Source: Chloroflexota bacterium (lineage in GTDB: Bacteria > Chloroflexota > UBA11872 > UBA12225). Taken from it: DNA of 47,646 nt. Both the position numbers and the translations under genes were made by a program. Under the pieces are notes generated by a model. The model saw only the letters and a list, made by a program, of their open reading frames with translations, searched no databases and had not been told where the DNA came from. Within the stretch, counting starts at the first letter, position 1, and every line of letters begins with the position of its first letter. The stretch spans positions 1-47,646 of the forward strand of contig JACQGX010000040.1 in NCBI GenBank assembly GCA_016199265.1, in the 5' to 3' direction. Shown piece after piece: positions 28,352 through 40,776 of the stretch.

Positions 28352-30508
28352 ATGAGAGCGACCGTAGGGCTTTCAGCCGCTCTCCTCGCCGCGCTGCCCG
28401 CCGCCCTGATGACGGTGGCGCTATGGGATCGAACGACGCTCGCCGGCCTCTCCACACGGTGGGCCGCGACGTTTCTCTCGTTCCTCGTCGCCCTGCTCGG
28501 TTGGTCACTGGTCACCGGCCGCCGGGCCGGCAGCATCAGGAGCGTGCCCGCGGCCTTGCTGCCCGCGGCGTCGACGGCCGGGGCAGCGCTCGCGGCCGTG
28601 TACCTGTCCGAGGGCATCCACCACGCCTTTGTCCACGAGCCGGTCATCAAGGGACTGGCGCTGCCGGTCATCGGGGCGCTCGCGCTCGGCGTTCCGGTGT
28701 GGACACGGGCGCTCGCGTCCGTGCGGCAGGCTCCCGGCGGCGTGGCGGAGCGATTGCCTGTCCTGCTGCCGGCCATTCGGGACGCGCTCGCACCGCAACG
28801 GGGAAGCATCGCTTTCACGTCGCTCGCCGCGGTCGGAGCGCTCCAGGCGCTGTCCTACACCGCCGTCACGACCGACGACCTGATCCGCTACTGGGCGATT
28901 GCCGACGGGTTGCTCACCAGCGCGGGCTACCCGGCAACGACGGGGACGCCGGGCGCCGCCGGCTTCTACCTGGTGGAGTTGCCGGTCTACCCCGTGCTCG
29001 CCGCCCTTTCGTTCGCGCTCGCCGGCCACCGCTTCCTGGCGCTGCACCTGCCGCTGATCGCCGCTAACGTCGTGCTGCCACTCGCCTTCTACGTGCTGGC
29101 ACGCGCGGCCGGCGCCGGCCGCCTCGCGGCGGTGTGGCTCTCGCTGGCGGTGGTGAGCGTGCCGTACTACCAGGTGTACGCGCTCGGCGCGTCACAGCCT
29201 GAGCCGCTGCTGGCGCTCGAGCTGACGCTGCTGCTGTGGCTCGTCTTGCGCCGGACGCAGTCGCCTCGGGACGCCGCTTCCAGTCGGGGCCGCCACGAAT
29301 GGATCCTGGCCGGCGTGCTCGCCGCCGCGGCGGTGCTCACGCGCCCCGAGGGCGTGCTCTACGTCGGCCCGCTCGCCCTGGGACTGGCCTGGCACTTCCG
29401 GGCCGCGCTCCGGCGCACCCTCTTCGGTTGGTGGCGCGCACGGCGGCGTATGCCGACAGAGCCGGCGAGCGGGTCGTCGACCGACATTCGCCACGCGCCG
29501 AACGGCAACCTCGTGCTGGCCGGCGTCGTGTGCGCCGCACCGATCCTGTCATTCTCGGCATTCCTGTACGCGCAGTTCGGTATCGTGTGGCCGGCAGGCT
29601 GGACGAACGTCGCGGGGCCACAGTTCATCGTGCCCAATCTGCGGCTGGTGATCGAGCAGGTCCTGCCCCGGTACGCGGAGGCTGCCGGCGTGCCGGCGCC
29701 GCCGGCGAGCGGGCCTTTTCTGGCGCTCGGGACTCTCGCGCTGACCCTGGCAGGGCTCGCCCGGGTGTGGTCGCGCTATCCAGCGCTTCGCTTTGTCCCG
29801 GTCGCGGCCGGTCTCAACCTGGTGGTGATCTTCAGCTCGCCCAGCCACCTGACGCCCGACCTCTTTTCGCCGTCGACCTTCTTCCGCCACATATCGGTGT
29901 TGTTTCCGTGGCTGATTCCGGCGTGGGCGCAGTTGCTGCGAACCTGGGCACAACCAAGCGGCCAACCAAGCGGCCGAGGACGGTCCGACGAAGGACGAAC
30001 ATCGCAGGACGAACATCGCAGGACGAACGACCAAAGGGAAGTGGCCGTCGGTACGCGGGGCAACCAGAGTCGGGGCCGGCGGCCTGGTGCAGGCAGCCAC
30101 GGGCGACGGAGACGGTGGACACGTGCCGGCATCGCCGTCACGGCCGCGGGCTTCCTGCTGGCCGAGATCGCGGTGCTTGGGGCGGCGACGGCGCGCGACC
30201 AGGCGCAGCAGGCCAACGTCTTCACGTCGGACGTCTACGTCTTGATCACCGACCTCTGGCAGGCGCCGGATGGTCTGCCGGTGCTGCAGTTCGTGAGGGG
30301 AGACGGGCTGGGTATACGTGTCGATCCGGCGTTCGACTACGGAGCGTTCCGCGGCCAACTCTTCGCGGCCGTTCGCTCGTACGACCTGCACGCCAACGAC
30401 GCCGGTCGTGCGTACGTGCTGGCCAGCGCCGTCGTGGCGCTGGCGGCACTTGGGGCGCTGGTGCTGGGGAACGGCCTGCGTGGCGATGCGGCGAACGCTA
30501 CACCGTGA
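28352..30508 (+). CDS. GT-C-like integral membrane glycosyltransferase
   Basis: Predicted 718 residues from ATG 28352 (MRATVGLSAALL), chosen because the first span starts there; the frame is open far upstream but overlaps the divergent gene. About twelve spans; a loop after the fourth or fifth reads YTAVTTDDLIRYWAIADG, a plausible acidic site, and PYYQVYALGASQPEPLL fits PMT-like proteins. A family U repeat is inserted in frame at about residues 534-568, encoding Arg/Asp/Glu-rich sequence (SDEGRTSQDEHRR) before the last spans. It converges with topA and overlaps its 3' end by 11 bases. Exact family not determined. Confidence 0.72.
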   Translation: MRATVGLSAALLAALPAALMTVALWDRTTLAGLSTRWAATFLSFLVALLGWSLVTGRRAGSIRSVPAALLPAASTAGAALAAVYLSEGIHHAFVHEPVIKGLALPVIGALALGVPVWTRALASVRQAPGGVAERLPVLLPAIRDALAPQRGSIAFTSLAAVGALQALSYTAVTTDDLIRYWAIADGLLTSAGYPATTGTPGAAGFYLVELPVYPVLAALSFALAGHRFLALHLPLIAANVVLPLAFYVLARAAGAGRLAAVWLSLAVVSVPYYQVYALGASQPEPLLALELTLLLWLVLRRTQSPRDAASSRGRHEWILAGVLAAAAVLTRPEGVLYVGPLALGLAWHFRAALRRTLFGWWRARRRMPTEPASGSSTDIRHAPNGNLVLAGVVCAAPILSFSAFLYAQFGIVWPAGWTNVAGPQFIVPNLRLVIEQVLPRYAEAAGVPAPPASGPFLALGTLALTLAGLARVWSRYPALRFVPVAAGLNLVVIFSSPSHLTPDLFSPSTFFRHISVLFPWLIPAWAQLLRTWAQPSGQPSGRGRSDEGRTSQDEHRRTNDQREVAVGTRGNQSRGRRPGAGSHGRRRRWTRAGIAVTAAGFLLAEIAVLGAATARDQAQQANVFTSDVYVLITDLWQAPDGLPVLQFVRGDGLGIRVDPAFDYGAFRGQLFAAVRSYDLHANDAGRAYVLASAVVALAALGALVLGNGLRGDAANATP
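29953..30056 (+). repeat. Family U repeat (in frame in a CDS)
   Basis: Tandem units of GGACGAAC and ATCGCAGGACGAAC are framed by AAGCGGCC duplicates and GTGGCCGTCGG. Composition and coding pattern differ sharply from the membrane protein on either side. Only one copy is in the window, so its dispersed nature is inferred. Confidence 0.6.
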
Positions 30509-32765
30509 CCGGCTCCGGCTGGCGCTCGCGAGCGCCAGCCGGCGGCTCGGCCGTGGCCACTTCGCCGGCAAGACCGTCGGTGCCGACCTGGATTTCGGGA
30601 CCGGCAGCGGGCTCGCCGCCCTCGCCTTCGGATCGCTCGGTGGTGCGGCCGCAAACGGTGCAGACGATCTTGCCGCCGGCCTGGATCGTCTGCAAGCCGC
30701 CCTCCACGGGGCAGCGCGCCGGCACCGGGCGCTGCCAACTGGCGAAGTTGCACGTCGGGAAGTTGCTGCAGCCGTAGAACGTGCGGCCCCGGCGCGTCTT
30801 GCGCTCGATGAGGTCGCCGCCGCACTGCGGGCACTCGACGCCGATCTTGGTCAGCAGCGTGCGCGTATTGCGGCACTCCGGGAAGCCGCTGCAGGCGAGG
30901 AATTTGCCGAACCGCCCCAGCTTGATCACCATCGGCCGGCCGCACACGTCGCAGACCTCGTCCGACGGCTCGTCGGCCAGCTCGACGCGCTCCATGAGCG
31001 AAGATGCCTTCTCGACGTCCTTCGAGAACGGTTCGTAGAACTCCCTCACCACGGGCGTCCACTCGGTGTCGCCCTCGGCGACCTGGTCGAGGTGCTCCTC
31101 GATTTGCGCGGTAAATCCGACGTCGACGACGTCCGGGAAGTACTCGACGAGCAGGTCGTTGACGATGACACCCAGCTCGGTCGGACGCAGCGCCTTCTCG
31201 AGCCGCTCGACGTAGCCGCGGTCCTGGATCGTGGAGAGGATCGGCGCGTACGTGCTCGGCCGGCCGATGCCTTCCTCTTCCAGCGCACGAATCAACGTCG
31301 CCTCGGAATAACGCGGCGGCGGCTGCGTGAAGTGCTGCTCGGGCGTGACGGTCTCGAGCTCGAGGTTCTCGCCCGTCTCCAGCTCGGGCAACTGCTTCTT
31401 GCGCGCATCGTCGTCTTCGTCGGCGTCGCCGGCGACTTTGAGGTAGCCCGCGAAGCGCAGCACCGAACCGGTGGCACGGAGCAGATACGTGTCACGCTTG
31501 CCGTTCTCACCCACGGTGGCATGCACGTCGACCGCGGTCGTGTCGAACACCGCGTTCTCCATCTGGCTGGCGACGAAGCGCTTCCAGACGAGCGTGTATA
31601 GCCGGTGCTGGTCGGTCGTGATGTGGCCGCGCAGCGACTCCGGCGTGCGGTAGACCGAGGTCGGCCGGATTGCCTCGTGCGCCTCCTGCGCCGCCTTGGC
31701 CTTGGTTTTGTACACGCGCGGCTCGGCGGGAACGTACTCGGGGCCGAAGCGCTCGCCGACGAGGCGGCGCGCCTCGTCCTGCGCTTCCTTGGCGACCTGG
31801 GGCGAGTCGGTACGCATGTACGTGATCAAGCCGACCTGGCCCTCCCCCGGTACATCGAGCCCCTCGTAGAGCTGCTGTGCCACCGTCATCGTCCGCTTGG
31901 CGGTAAAGCCCAAGCGGCGGCCGGCCTCCTGCTGCAGCGTGCTGGTAATGAACGGCGCGGCCGGCGCCCGCGAGGCTTCGCGCTTGCGCACGTCGGCGAC
32001 GGCGTACATCGCGCGGCGCAGCGCCTCGACCGCTTCCATCGCGGTCGCCTCGTTTTTGATCTCCAGCTTCTCGCCGTTACGCTCGAGCAGCGCGGCGGTG
32101 AACTCGTCCTTCTTCCGCTGCTGGCCGTGGTGCGCCCCCGGCGCCGACTCCAGCTTGCGCAAGAGCGCTTCGACCGTCCAGTACTCCTCCGGCAGGAACC
32201 GCTCGACCTCCCGCTCACGCTCGACGACGAGGCGCACCGCGACCGACTGGACGCGGCCGGCAGAGAGTCCTTTCTTTACCTTGCTCCACAGCAGCGGGCT
32301 GAGCTTGTACCCGACCAGACGGTCGATGACGCGCCGCGCCTGCTGCGCGCGAACAAGGTTCATGTCGATGTCGCGCGGGTGCTTCAACGCGTCGTGCACG
32401 GCGTTGCGCGTGATCTCGTGGAACACGACACGCCGCACCTTGACGGGCTTCGCCTTGGTGCTCATCGCCTGGGTCAGGTGCCAGGCGATCGCTTCGCCCT
32501 CGCGGTCAGGGTCGGTCGCGAGCAAGAGCTCGGAGGCGCCGCGGAAGGCCTGGGCCAGCTCCTTGACGATCTCTTTCTTTTCCTTCGGAATCACGTAGCT
32601 CGGCTCGAAGCTCTGCTCCACGGCGACACCCAGACGTCGCTTGGGCAGGTCGCGAACGTGGCCGAGCGACGCCTTTACGTCGTACCCGCGTCCGAGGAAT
32701 TTCTCGATAGTCTTTGCCTTTGCCGGCGATTCGACGATCACCAGCTTTTTTGCCGTTGTTGCCAT
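30498..32765 (-). CDS. topA: DNA topoisomerase I
   Basis: It relaxes negatively supercoiled DNA by single-strand passage. The toprim domain starts KKLVIVESPAKAKTIEKFL, with the acidic DPDREGEA, and the active-site Tyr is in TYMRTDS near residue 315. Two four-Cys zinc ribbons follow near the C-terminus (CDVC..CSGFPEC and CPQC..CSNFPTC). A third ribbon-like segment (RCPVEGG..CTVCG) has only three of the four Cys. Length from ATG 32765 is 755 residues, normal for bacterial TopA; an ATG four codons earlier is less likely because GGAG sits 7-8 bases before 32765. The leader is about 150 bases. Confidence 0.97.
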   Translation of the reverse strand: MATTAKKLVIVESPAKAKTIEKFLGRGYDVKASLGHVRDLPKRRLGVAVEQSFEPSYVIPKEKKEIVKELAQAFRGASELLLATDPDREGEAIAWHLTQAMSTKAKPVKVRRVVFHEITRNAVHDALKHPRDIDMNLVRAQQARRVIDRLVGYKLSPLLWSKVKKGLSAGRVQSVAVRLVVEREREVERFLPEEYWTVEALLRKLESAPGAHHGQQRKKDEFTAALLERNGEKLEIKNEATAMEAVEALRRAMYAVADVRKREASRAPAAPFITSTLQQEAGRRLGFTAKRTMTVAQQLYEGLDVPGEGQVGLITYMRTDSPQVAKEAQDEARRLVGERFGPEYVPAEPRVYKTKAKAAQEAHEAIRPTSVYRTPESLRGHITTDQHRLYTLVWKRFVASQMENAVFDTTAVDVHATVGENGKRDTYLLRATGSVLRFAGYLKVAGDADEDDDARKKQLPELETGENLELETVTPEQHFTQPPPRYSEATLIRALEEEGIGRPSTYAPILSTIQDRGYVERLEKALRPTELGVIVNDLLVEYFPDVVDVGFTAQIEEHLDQVAEGDTEWTPVVREFYEPFSKDVEKASSLMERVELADEPSDEVCDVCGRPMVIKLGRFGKFLACSGFPECRNTRTLLTKIGVECPQCGGDLIERKTRRGRTFYGCSNFPTCNFASWQRPVPARCPVEGGLQTIQAGGKIVCTVCGRTTERSEGEGGEPAAGPEIQVGTDGLAGEVATAEPPAGARERQPEPVTV

Positions 32766-32928
32766 GTCACACTCCACCCAGCCAAAGGGCCGGGTGCATA
32801 AGATTGCTGAATAGTCTGAAAAGCGAGGTTCTGAATAGATGGTAGTCGCCGGCGGAAGTGGATAAGCTCAGCCGCCCGCCCGCAAGACAAGGAAATGGGC
32901 CGTCGCGGTGGTGATGGCCCATCAACCG

Positions 32929-32934
32929 AATATA
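32929..32934 (-). promoter_or_regulatory. Possible topA -10 element with leader hairpin
   Basis: The minus strand reads GTGCTATATTCGG. No good -35 was seen. Between it and topA, ATGGGCC (32895-32901) and GGCCCAT (32916-32922) can pair as a 7-base stem. The 468-base space 32766-33233 holds no gene; it also contains repeat-like CCAAACCGCTCC / GCGAACCTCGCGAACC units at about 33030-33095. Confidence 0.3.
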
Positions 32935-33233
32935 GCACGCTTCCTGCCGCGCCGACGCCGTGGTCCCATCACAGGCTAACGGCGCAGCCGCGGGCCGCCG
33001 ATCGCCTCCGAGCCGATCACTGCTCAACTGTAACCAACGCCCAACCGCGTCCAAACCGCTCCAAACCCCGCGAACCTCGCGAACCCGCGGGCACAACACC
33101 CCATCTTTGCGCTCGGGTCCGCTCTCGTGCCGCGTTTTTGACCGTGTTTTACCCGAACCTCAACCGTCACTTGAGCCGAGCGACCGCACACTGGTGGTGT
33201 ACACGGCGCTCGCATATGGAGGGAACTGGAGCC

Positions 33234-34160
33234 ATGGTTGCCGTTCACGCACAACACGCTTCCGCCGGCACAGCCAGCACAGTCCACGACCACAGCCACT
33301 ACGATCCCTACGCAGCGCACATGCGTCTGCTTCGGGAGCACGCGCGGGAGCTCTCGAGCGGCGCAGAGGAATTCCTGACGGCGGAGGTGGCATTCGACCT
33401 GCTCGCCGCCGGGCAGGTGGTCAACTGCACGATCGGCCCGCGTACGACCGGTTTTCACTCAGCCGGCGTCCAAGGGCGCGTCCGAAGCCGGGAACCGGGT
33501 TGGAACGTGTTCACCGGTCAGCCGATCGACGACGTCGATCAGGGAGTTGAGCCATCCTGTTCTGTAGCGACGGTGCTCGGCATCCGGCGTCGAACCAACG
33601 AGCTGGTGGTGTCGGTCGATGCCGCGCCGAGCGCCGCGATGAGCGGCAACGCGGCGCTGATCGACTTTACCAATCCAAGCGGCACGTATCAGCTCGCGTG
33701 TACGATCACGCAGGTGCGTCTCACATGGGAGGTGCGCCTGGTGCTGTCCGTGCAGCAGGCGACACGGGTACAGCTTCGGCGCTTCGCGCGTATTCCCGCT
33801 CTCTTACCGGTGCTCCACCTGGAAGTACGCTTACCCTCGGGTGACGCGTTCACGACGAACGGGGAGATTGTCGATCTCTCTCTCGGCGGCCTAGGGCTGC
33901 TCGTCTCGGAACCACTGCTGCACGGCGCGCACGTCGGCATCGCCGTCGACCTGCCCGGCCGTTCTGGGCGGCTCGTCGCGCGTGGCCGCATCGTCGTCCC
34001 ACCGGGACCAGCAGAAGCACGGGCGGGCATCCGCCCGAAGGCCGGGTTAGGCTATCGCCGTGGCATCCAGTTCGCCCCACTCGCCGAGCACGACCTGAAC
34101 CGCCTACGGCAGGCGCTCTACCGCCGCCAGGTGGAGCTGACGCGGCTGCGCATCGCGTAA
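33234..34160 (+). CDS. PilZ-domain c-di-GMP receptor, YcgR-like
   Basis: Predicted 308 residues. The N-terminal two thirds resemble the YcgR-type beta domain that precedes PilZ. The PilZ part has RRFAR (RxxxR, about residues 182-186) and DLSLGGLGL (D/NxSxxG, near 213-221), the c-di-GMP contacts, so the site looks intact. The start ATG 33234 is preceded by GGAGG with a spacing of 10; ATG 33216 is possible. It ends 11 bases from motB, convergently. YcgR proteins brake the flagellar motor, which suits the neighbour, but a role in polysaccharide control is equally possible. Confidence 0.88.
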   Translation: MVAVHAQHASAGTASTVHDHSHYDPYAAHMRLLREHARELSSGAEEFLTAEVAFDLLAAGQVVNCTIGPRTTGFHSAGVQGRVRSREPGWNVFTGQPIDDVDQGVEPSCSVATVLGIRRRTNELVVSVDAAPSAAMSGNAALIDFTNPSGTYQLACTITQVRLTWEVRLVLSVQQATRVQLRRFARIPALLPVLHLEVRLPSGDAFTTNGEIVDLSLGGLGLLVSEPLLHGAHVGIAVDLPGRSGRLVARGRIVVPPGPAEARAGIRPKAGLGYRRGIQFAPLAEHDLNRLRQALYRRQVELTRLRIA

Positions 34161-34171
34161 AGTATACCGCG

Positions 34172-34891
34172 CTAGTTCGTCGCCGCCGCTGGGCTCATGA
34201 TCCGCAGATCGACCCGCCGGTTGCGCGTGCGCCCCTCCGGCGTATTGTTGTCGGCAATGGGCTGCGAGTCGGCGTAGCCAGCGACGATTAGCCGCTCGGC
34301 CGCGATCCCGTGCTCGGCCAGCACCCGCGCGGCCGCCGCCGCCCGCGCGGTCGAGAGATCCCAATTGGTCAGAAAGCGGGTCGATCCGGTCGGAGTAGTG
34401 TCGGTGTGCCCCTCCACGCGAACCGGGTTCTTGTCGGGCAGGTCGCGCAACGTGCCGGAAATGAACTCGAGGAACTGCTGCCCCTCCGGCCGGAGCTCGG
34501 CGCTGCCGGAGCCAAAGATCAGCGAGCCGGCCAGCGAGATGATGACCGAATCTTTCGTCGCCGTCACGGTCACCTGATCGCCCAACTCCTGTTTCTCGGC
34601 ATACCCCACCAGCTCGGGACCAATCGTCGTGCCCATCGAAGTGAGGCCGGTAAACGAGTTGGGCTTGCTGGCGATGGGGAGCGCTGGGCGGGGCTCTGAG
34701 CTCTTATTGAGCGGGCCATGGAAGGCCTGCTGCAATGAGTCGGCGACCGCGACGAACTTACTCGGCGTAATCGTGCTCGAGGCGTAGAGGACGACAAAGA
34801 GCGCCAGCAGCAGCGTGATCATGTCGGCATACGTGAGCAACCATCGCTCGCTGTTTTCCTTCTCTGGCTCGGGTTTCTTTACCGGGGGCAT
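34172..34891 (-). CDS. motB: MotB-like stator protein with OmpA peptidoglycan-binding domain
   Basis: Predicted 239 residues: a cytosolic basic start, one span (WLLTYADMITLLLALFVVLY) carrying the ion-channel Asp at residue 23, the plug-like segment KFVAVADSLQQAF, and a C-terminal OmpA/MotB domain with EGHTDTTPTG and NRRVDLRI. MotB pairs with MotA to drive flagellar rotation. No motA is next to it: the flanks are the PilZ gene and mfd, and no other motility gene is in the window. An orphan stator half or a MotB-like cell-wall anchor is possible. Confidence 0.9.
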   Translation of the reverse strand: MPPVKKPEPEKENSERWLLTYADMITLLLALFVVLYASSTITPSKFVAVADSLQQAFHGPLNKSSEPRPALPIASKPNSFTGLTSMGTTIGPELVGYAEKQELGDQVTVTATKDSVIISLAGSLIFGSGSAELRPEGQQFLEFISGTLRDLPDKNPVRVEGHTDTTPTGSTRFLTNWDLSTARAAAAARVLAEHGIAAERLIVAGYADSQPIADNNTPEGRTRNRRVDLRIMSPAAATN

Positions 34892-34946
34892 ACCTCGTCT
34901 GCCTCTCCTGCCTCTATGGGTCGGACGCTACCGTCATCCTAGACGG

Positions 34947-38831
<3,885 letters not shown>

Positions 38832-38953
38832 CGATTCTCTCGTTCGTCCTTCTTCGTCGTGCTCTTACAAGCTTTCAGCGTATCGGCGGGGGCGGCGGCC
38901 GTGGTCCCCTGCCCAGCCGCCACGGCGGGCGACAAGCCCCCGCGCTACGGTCC

Positions 38954-39715
38954 CTATGTGCCCCGGCCGGCGACGGTGGCCAGCGCGCCGGCCCCCTGTT
39001 CGCTCCGGCCGGCCGTGGTAGCCGTCTCGGCGGCGTTGTAGCGGTTCATCGTCACGTCGATGCCCTCGCGCTGCCAGCACTCGGCCGCGTCGGCCGCGCA
39101 CTCGAGCGCCGGCTCCACAATAGGCAGCTCGTCCGGCCGGAAACTGGTCAGCACATGGTCGATCGCGTCGACGCCGACCGGCGGGCGGCCGATGCCGACC
39201 TTGATCCGGGGGAAGGCAGGCGGTTGCGACCTTGGACTTTGGACCTTGGATTTTGGATTGGCCTCGGACGCGTCACGGGACACGCTAGAGGCAGCATCGG
39301 GCGCTCGGTCCTTTGGTCCACGCAGTCTGGCGAGCTGCGTGAGGTGCTCTTGGATCGACTTGATGCCGCGGTGGCCGCCCGAGCTGCCCTGCGCCCGCAC
39401 GCGGATACGACCGAGCTCTAGGTCGAGGTCGTCGTAGACGACCAGGATATCGTCGGTCGTGAGGCGCTCCTTCTCGACGAGGGCGCGGACGGCCTTGCCG
39501 CTGTCGTTCATGTACGTCAGTGGCTTGACGAGGAGCACGGTCTCGCCCTCGACCGTGCAGCGCACGACCTCGGAGTGGCGGGCCTTTTCCGGTTTGCCTC
39601 TCTGCCAGCCGCCGCACCAGCGCGCCGCCAGCCGGTCCACCACGAGCCAGCCGACGTTGTGCCGGCTATTACGGTATTGAGGCCCTGGGTTCCCCAGGCC
39701 GACGATGGCTTTCAT
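38954..39715 (-). CDS. pth: Peptidyl-tRNA hydrolase with in-frame repeat insertion
   Basis: Frees tRNA from peptidyl-tRNA dropped by ribosomes. Catalytic features are in place: N10 and H19 (GLGNPGPQYRNSRHNVGW), N70 (PLTYMNDSG) and the Asp in VVYDDLDL near 94-96. After GGHRGIKSIQEHL the family normally goes almost at once to FPRIKVGIGRP; here about 40 extra residues (roughly 129-167) intervene, and residues 150-163 (ANPKSKVQSPRSQ) come from a family S half-element. The C-terminus also has about 25 Ala/Thr/Gly-rich extra residues. At 253 residues it exceeds the usual 185-205. It stands 122 bases upstream (in its own direction, downstream) of mfd. Confidence 0.95.
   Translation of the reverse strand: MKAIVGLGNPGPQYRNSRHNVGWLVVDRLAARWCGGWQRGKPEKARHSEVVRCTVEGETVLLVKPLTYMNDSGKAVRALVEKERLTTDDILVVYDDLDLELGRIRVRAQGSSGGHRGIKSIQEHLTQLARLRGPKDRAPDAASSVSRDASEANPKSKVQSPRSQPPAFPRIKVGIGRPPVGVDAIDHVLTSFRPDELPIVEPALECAADAAECWQREGIDVTMNRYNAAETATTAGRSEQGAGALATVAGRGT
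39226..39265 (+). repeat. Family S half-element inside pth
   Basis: CGACCTTGGACTTTGGACC followed by TTGGATTTTGG equals the right half of the S copies at 20078 and 42806. No left half was found beside it. Confidence 0.75.
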
Positions 39716-39770
39716 CGAGGCTCAGCGACTCTCCTGCGATGCTCCGAGCAGCGCAAAACAACGTCAAATA

Positions 39771-39797
39771 GGGCCGGTTCGCCTGAACCGGCCCTTT
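39771..39797. terminator. Bidirectional-type intrinsic terminator after rsmA
   Basis: GGGCCGGTTC (39771-39780), loop GCCT, GAACCGGCCC (39785-39794): a perfect 10-base stem. Leftward, the transcript of rsmA would leave the stem into TATTTG; rightward there is TTTCTC. It lies in the 108-base gap between rsmA and pth. Confidence 0.75.
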
Positions 39798-39823
39798 CTC
39801 CCGACGCGAAAAAGTCTACCAGG

Positions 39824-40744
39824 TTACGTCGGCGGCGCTTCCCGCTCGGCAGGCTCATCCGAATCTGCCTCGAACACTTCGCCCGGCTGCTCCCACAGCG
39901 CTTGTGAGAGCCGCGACCACTCCTCGAGCGTGAGCGTCTCGGCGCGGCGCTTGGGATCGATGCCGGCGCGTGCGAGCGCTTCGGCGATGCGCTCGGTGCC
40001 GGCGCCGAGCGAGCCGAGCGCGTTGTGGATTTGCTTGCGTTTTTGTCCGAAGCCGGCTTCGACGGTCTGGAAGAAGCGATGCTCGTTCGGCAGCGGCGGG
40101 ACGCGGTAGTGACCAAGGGGCCGCAGCCGGACGACCGCCGACGTGACGTCGGGCGGCGGAAAAAACGACTCGGGCGCGACCTCGAAGAGGAGCTCGACGT
40201 CGGCGACGAGCTGCGTTTCCACCCCCAGCCGGCTCAAGTTGCCGGGTCGCGCCGCGAGCCGCTGCGCGACCTCGCGCTGGATCATCACCACCATTTCGTT
40301 CGGACGCCTTTCGGGGGATGCGTAGAGCAGCTTCCGGATGAGCGCCGTGGCGACGTTGTACGGCAGGTTGGCGACGAACTTGAAGGAGCGGCCGAAGAAG
40401 AACATGCCTGGATCGACCGCCAGCGCGTCGCCCTCGACGATTTCGACGTTTGGTGCGGGAACGGTCTCGCGCAGGACGGCGACGAGCCGGGGGTCGACTT
40501 CGATAGCGACGACGCGCTTGGCGCGCCGGCTCAGCTCGAGCGTAAGCACGCCGGCGCCCGGCCCGACCTCGAGCACTTCGTCGTCCGGGCGCAGCTCAGC
40601 AGCGTCGACGATCCACTGCAGGACCTCCCGGTCGACGAGCAGGTGCTGCCCCCTGGCCTTGGTGAGCCAGACGCCGTGCCGCGACAGAACGTCGCGTACC
40701 TGTCGCGGCACCGACAGGTCGGTTGGCATGCGGAAACCAGCCAC
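39824..40744 (-). CDS. rsmA: 16S rRNA dimethyladenosine transferase
   Basis: Dimethylates two adjacent adenines in the 3' terminal helix of 16S rRNA during 30S assembly (KsgA). S-adenosylmethionine motifs EVGPGAGVLTLEL and the catalytic NLPYNVATALI (near residue 128) are clear, as is the C-terminal FPPPDVTSAVVRL. Length 306 is slightly long because of an acidic tail. The QHLLVD segment near the N-terminus corresponds to the usual QNFL motif. It follows the 3D/G5 gene by 32 bases and is probably cotranscribed with it. Confidence 0.96.
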   Translation of the reverse strand: MAGFRMPTDLSVPRQVRDVLSRHGVWLTKARGQHLLVDREVLQWIVDAAELRPDDEVLEVGPGAGVLTLELSRRAKRVVAIEVDPRLVAVLRETVPAPNVEIVEGDALAVDPGMFFFGRSFKFVANLPYNVATALIRKLLYASPERRPNEMVVMIQREVAQRLAARPGNLSRLGVETQLVADVELLFEVAPESFFPPPDVTSAVVRLRPLGHYRVPPLPNEHRFFQTVEAGFGQKRKQIHNALGSLGAGTERIAEALARAGIDPKRRAETLTLEEWSRLSQALWEQPGEVFEADSDEPAEREAPPT

Positions 40745-40776
40745 TATTCACGAGGATACCGGCGCGCGGCAAGCGC

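Noticed and set aside
30318-32801. Long rightward open frames (about 430 and 400 codons) opposite topA
   Set aside because: They mirror topA codon structure and have no family features.
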